Below are positions 60,863 through 64,000 of a DNA stretch of 64,000 nucleotides, piece after piece. How positions within the stretch are numbered: the stretch's first letter is position 1; each line of letters opens with the position of its first letter. This DNA is from Poseidonocella sp. HB161398 (GTDB lineage Bacteria; Pseudomonadota; Alphaproteobacteria; Rhodobacterales; Rhodobacteraceae), in NCBI RefSeq assembly GCF_005870025.1, contig NZ_VATA01000005.1:124001-188000 (forward strand), given 5' to 3'. Below the pieces are notes generated by a model. It did not search any database, was not told the origin of the DNA, and saw nothing but the letters and a program-made list of their open reading frames with translations. A program made the translations under genes and the position numbers.

Positions 60863-62386
60863 TGTGGCCGGCACCGGGGGAGGGATCGGCCGGGCGCGCG
60901 GGCAGGCGGCGCGTCCGGATGGCCTGCCGCATTTGCCGTCCCGCGCTTCCGGCGGGCCGGAGCTCCGGCACGAGGAGGGGCCGGGCAGCGCCGCTGGGGC
61001 TGCTTCGCGTCCCGCCTTCTGGCCGGATGCCAGACGGTCGGCGCGCGCGGGCCCTTGCTGCGCGTCCCCGGCCTGCCGCGTCCGGCCGCGGGACCGCCTG
61101 CGCCAAATGTCTCCGGCCGCCCGGGCCGGACCGCCGGAACTGGCAGGGAACGGTCCTGTTCTGCCGCAACCGTGCGTCGACGGCTTTCCGCCGCCAACGG
61201 TCCGGTCTGAGGCAAGTCCGGCATGCTCGCCGAATTGCCTCGCTCGCCCGGGGTCAGGACGGCAGCCAGCCCCACGGAATCGCCGTCCCTCGGGGCCCCG
61301 GAGGCCCGTGGCCGGGTGGTCGGCGCGCGCTTGGCCAGCCCGTCAGGCGGGGACGCGATCCGGCGGGCGGACGCTGCCATCGCGCGAGGTCCGCCGTGGC
61401 GCCATGCGCGGCCCTTCTTCCCGGACATGATCTGCAGCCGCGGACGAGCGGGACATCTGATGCAGGCCCGCTGTGCTGCCGAAGCCACCGCCTCCGATCC
61501 TTGCGAGTCCACTGGACGGGTTTCCCGGGATGCCCTCCTGCGCTTGCGGATTGCCGGCCAGGCGGCCCTGATCGACAGGCATCGACAGGCGGGCGGGCCG
61601 TCCCGGCCAGCGGGCAGCGGGATCCCGGCAGTCTTCCGGGGTGTGGAGGCGCTAGCCCGTCCAGCCAGGGCGCCCCGCGGCGAGGTCTTGGGGCGGGGCT
61701 CGTGGCCGGAATGCGGGGGAGGCCGCAGGTGCCTGCCGGTCCGCGCAGGGCCGTCCGGGGCCGGGCGATGCCGCAACTCGGACCGGCCGAAGGGGCAAGC
61801 GCGCAGCCGGGCTCGTGCTGCCGACGCTTGCCGGCAGGACCCGCTGGGCCGCGCCAAGGTCAGGGCCGCCGCCGGATCCGGTTCCCGTTCCGGGGCCTGA
61901 CCGGGGGCTGACAAGCCCTGTCCTGCGAGAGAGGCCGGCGCGGAACCGGAGACACTGTCCCGAAGGCGGCTGTCCTTGTTCTTCTCTGTGAGCCGCCTCG
62001 CCATATGCGGATGAATTTCCTCATTGGCGACGCCCCGGAACCATTTCCCAGTGCTCTGTCAAACCGGCGCACGGGCAGGCGGAACGTCCATCCCGGGTGC
62101 CTGCGCAGCCACCGGGGACGTCCGGGCAACCGGCAGGCTCCGGCCGCGAGGGCCGCCTCCTGCATGGCTGCAGCGCGGGATGGCGGAGGCGGACGGGGGC
62201 GCCCGGCTGCGCTCCCGTCCGGGCCGCTTGACAGCGCGCGCGGCGGTCCACAGTGGACACTTGCGGCTTGCCAGTACCGGCGGCGGCCGGCCGGACGACT
62301 GCCGCCCGGGACGCGCGGCGGGCGGCGGCGGACTATAGGGGCTTGGCCGGGACGGACGGCGGCCGATCCGGCTACTGAAGCCGGAG
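60863..62386. other. 1.5-kb gene-free stretch
   Basis: This is the longest empty stretch in the window. Many long frames exist because of the high GC, but none shows conserved motifs, membrane pattern or a ribosome site. No transposase motif was recognised. It may be old, fully eroded coding DNA, like the stretches that still show IS5 and IS3 fragments elsewhere. Confidence 0.4.
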
Positions 62387-62402
62387 GCCGCCGGCCGGCG
62401 GC
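62387..62402 (-). terminator. palindrome after uxuB
   Basis: GCCGCCGGCCGGCGGC is a perfect 16-base palindrome four bases beyond the uxuB stop codon. With a 4-base loop it folds to a 6-bp GC stem and may end the uxu transcript. Confidence 0.45.
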
Positions 62403-62406
62403 AATC

Positions 62407-63873
62407 TCAGCCCGCCGCCATCTGCGCCTCGGCGGCGATGACCTCGGCCATCGGCCGGGCCAGCATCTCCGCCAGGATGTTCCGGACGCTGATCCAGAAC
62501 GCGTCGTCTCCGGCCACAGCGGCAGAGACGAAACCGGCATGGCGCAGGGCGTCCACGATCCCCGCGGCATCCTTCCCGGAGGTCGCGGCCGCCAAGGCGC
62601 CGGCCCGCGGGTCGCGCAGCTCGTAGGGCGCGCAGTCATGCACGGAGCCGGAGACATGCCTTGCCCAGGCGGCGGTCGCGAAGGCGAAGGCGCGGCAGTC
62701 GACCTCCCGGGCCCGCGCATCGGCCAGCGCCGAGAAGATCCGCTGCGGCATCTTCTCGGACCCGTCCATCGCGATCTGGAACGTCTGGTGCGCGATGGCC
62801 GGGTTCCCGAACCGCTCCGCCAGCGCCGCCGCATAGGCCGCGGTGTCGATCCCCTCGATCCCGGGCAGCGTCGCCGCCGCCGCCGCGAGATGGCGGCGGA
62901 CCAGCGCGGCAAGCGCGGGATCGGCCATCACGTCGCGGACGAAGGCGCGCCCGGCATGGAAGCCCGCATAGGCCAGCATCGAATGCGTGCCGTTCAGCAT
63001 GCGCAGCTTCATCGCCTCGAAATCGGCGACGCGCTCGGTGAAGATCGCGCCCGCCGCCTCCCAGGCCGGGCGGCCCGTCGGGAAGTCGTCCTCGATCACC
63101 CACTGGCAGAAGGGCTCCGTCTCGATGGCGGCGAGGTCGTCGCATCCGGTCAGGCGGGCGGCTTCGGCCAGGGTCTCCGCCGTCGCGGCCGGGGTGATCC
63201 GGTCGACCATGGTCGAGGGGAAGGCCACCTCGGCGGCGATCCAGGCGGCCAGCTCCGGGTCGGTGCGGCGGGCGAAATCGACGGCCGCGCCGCGCAGCAG
63301 CCGGCCATTGTCGGGAAGGTTGTCGCAGCAGAGCACGGTGAAGGGCGGGGTGCCCGCGGCGCGGCGCATCGCCAGCGCCCGGACGATCATGCCGATCACC
63401 CCCTGCGGGGCCTCCGGCTGCGCCAGATCGGCGGCAATGGCCGGATGCGAGGGGTCGCAGCCCTCCGCGGCGCGGTCGAGCCCGTAGGCCTTCTCGGTCA
63501 CCGTGACCGAGACGATGCGCACGGCCGGGTCGGCCATTCGCGCCAGCACCGGCGCCGGATCGCCCGCGGAACAGGCCGCGCCGGAGATCGCGCCGATCAC
63601 CCGGGCCCGGGTCTCTGCGCCCTTTTCAACCAGGGTATAGAGCCCGTTCTGCGGCGCGAGCTCCTCCGAGGCGCGGGGCGAGCGCAGCGACACGCCGAAG
63701 ATGCGCCAGTCGCCGCCAGCGGCGGCCATCGCGGCGTCGGTCATCGCCGCCTGATGCGCCTTGTGGAAGGCGCCGAGCCCGAGATGGACGATGCCCGTGC
63801 CTTGCGCGGCCGGATCGTAGCCGGGGCGCATCGCCTCCGGCACCTGCGACAGCGTGCTCAGCCGCATGGTCAT
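62407..63873 (-). CDS. uxuB: D-fructuronate reductase (mannitol dehydrogenase family)
   Basis: The 488-aa polyol dehydrogenase-family protein has the N-terminal nucleotide motif [34 protein letters not shown], the substrate segment [15 protein letters not shown] and the catalytic [16 protein letters not shown]. The family includes mannitol dehydrogenase and UxuB. The preceding gene, whose 3' end is in the window, looks like uxuA, and the two overlap by four bases, so reduction of fructuronate to mannonate is the best call. The pathway feeds hexuronates toward KDG. Confidence 0.88.
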   Translation of the reverse strand: MTMRLSTLSQVPEAMRPGYDPAAQGTGIVHLGLGAFHKAHQAAMTDAAMAAAGGDWRIFGVSLRSPRASEELAPQNGLYTLVEKGAETRARVIGAISGAACSAGDPAPVLARMADPAVRIVSVTVTEKAYGLDRAAEGCDPSHPAIAADLAQPEAPQGVIGMIVRALAMRRAAGTPPFTVLCCDNLPDNGRLLRGAAVDFARRTDPELAAWIAAEVAFPSTMVDRITPAATAETLAEAARLTGCDDLAAIETEPFCQWVIEDDFPTGRPAWEAAGAIFTERVADFEAMKLRMLNGTHSMLAYAGFHAGRAFVRDVMADPALAALVRRHLAAAAATLPGIEGIDTAAYAAALAERFGNPAIAHQTFQIAMDGSEKMPQRIFSALADARAREVDCRAFAFATAAWARHVSGSVHDCAPYELRDPRAGALAAATSGKDAAGIVDALRHAGFVSAAVAGDDAFWISVRNILAEMLARPMAEVIAAEAQMAAG

Positions 63874-64000
63874 TGCGCCCCCAGCACGCGCTCGTAGGCG
63901 CGGAAGAGACCGCGCAGCTCGGCCAGCCCCTTGAGCCGCCCGATCGCCGGATAGCCGGGCTGCGCCTCGCGGCCGATATCGTCGAGGATGTCCTGGCCGT
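63870..64000 (-). CDS. uxuA: C-terminus of mannonate dehydratase (partial)
   Basis: The last 42 residues are present; the gene continues beyond the right edge. They include [17 protein letters not shown] and LKGLAELRG, the characteristic end of UxuA, which dehydrates D-mannonate to 2-keto-3-deoxygluconate. Its stop overlaps the uxuB start (ATGA), so uxuA and uxuB form one operon read leftwards. Confidence 0.75.
   Translation of the reverse strand, partial: GQDILDDIGREAQPGYPAIGRLKGLAELRGLFRAYERVLGAQ

Noticed and set aside
1-64000. tRNA, rRNA, riboswitch or attachment-site features.
   Set aside because: None was recognised by eye. A tRNAscan-SE/Infernal run would be decisive; small non-coding RNAs in the empty stretches cannot be excluded.

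Overview
The window is very GC-rich DNA (roughly 70% G+C by eye) from an alphaproteobacterium, most likely a member of the Rhodobacterales. That assignment is an inference from gene content: TRAP and Dpp/Ugp-type ABC transporters, Tat-exported binding proteins, a PuuA/PuuB-like amine module, PQQ glucose dehydrogenase, and strong third-position GC bias. No rRNA, tRNA, CRISPR array, intact insertion sequence or phage gene was seen.

Left part (1-13.4 kb). The window opens with the signal-peptide end of an exported protein (minus strand), then a hybrid histidine kinase, a decayed IS5-type transposase, a membrane PQQ glucose dehydrogenase (gcd), a MoeA-like protein and an HPP/CBS-domain membrane protein. 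A debris zone follows (11.4-13.15 kb): a decayed IS3-type element with a 161-bp miniature element inside its orfB, and a 5'-truncated AraC regulator.

Middle part (13.4-38.9 kb). A 6.7-kb autotransporter gene built on Gly-rich repeats comes first. Next is a minus-strand group encoding an outer-membrane beta-barrel protein, a DUF3604 exported protein and a small RcnB-like protein. A DUF4239-like membrane protein, a second probable IS5 remnant and a beta-lactamase-fold protein with no catalytic Ser/Lys follow. A LysR gene is divergent from a tight operon encoding P450, [2Fe-2S] ferredoxin, ferredoxin reductase and a complete DctP/DctQ/DctM TRAP transporter. This looks like a self-contained import-and-hydroxylate unit. 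A second DUF3604 protein and the second copy of the miniature element close this part.

Right part (38.2-64 kb). Two large catabolic modules lie here. The first (38.2-48.05 kb) has a GntR regulator divergent from glutamine-synthetase-like (PuuA type), FAD amine oxidase (PuuB type), Dpp-type ABC transporter with a fused double ATPase, GhrA-like reductase and cupin genes. The second (48.7-60.8 kb) has a SorC regulator and FGGY kinase divergent from a nine-gene minus-strand operon: glycerol-1-phosphate dehydrogenase-like enzyme, HAD phosphatase, GlpD, class II aldolase, sugar ABC permeases, binding protein, short-chain dehydrogenase and UgpC-type ATPase. It looks like a polyol or polyol-phosphate catabolic system. 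Palindromic operators lie between both divergent pairs. The window ends in uxuB and the 3' end of uxuA (hexuronate catabolism).

About 18% of the window consists of long GC-rich stretches without an intact gene. Several of them contain recognisable, heavily frameshifted transposase sequence.
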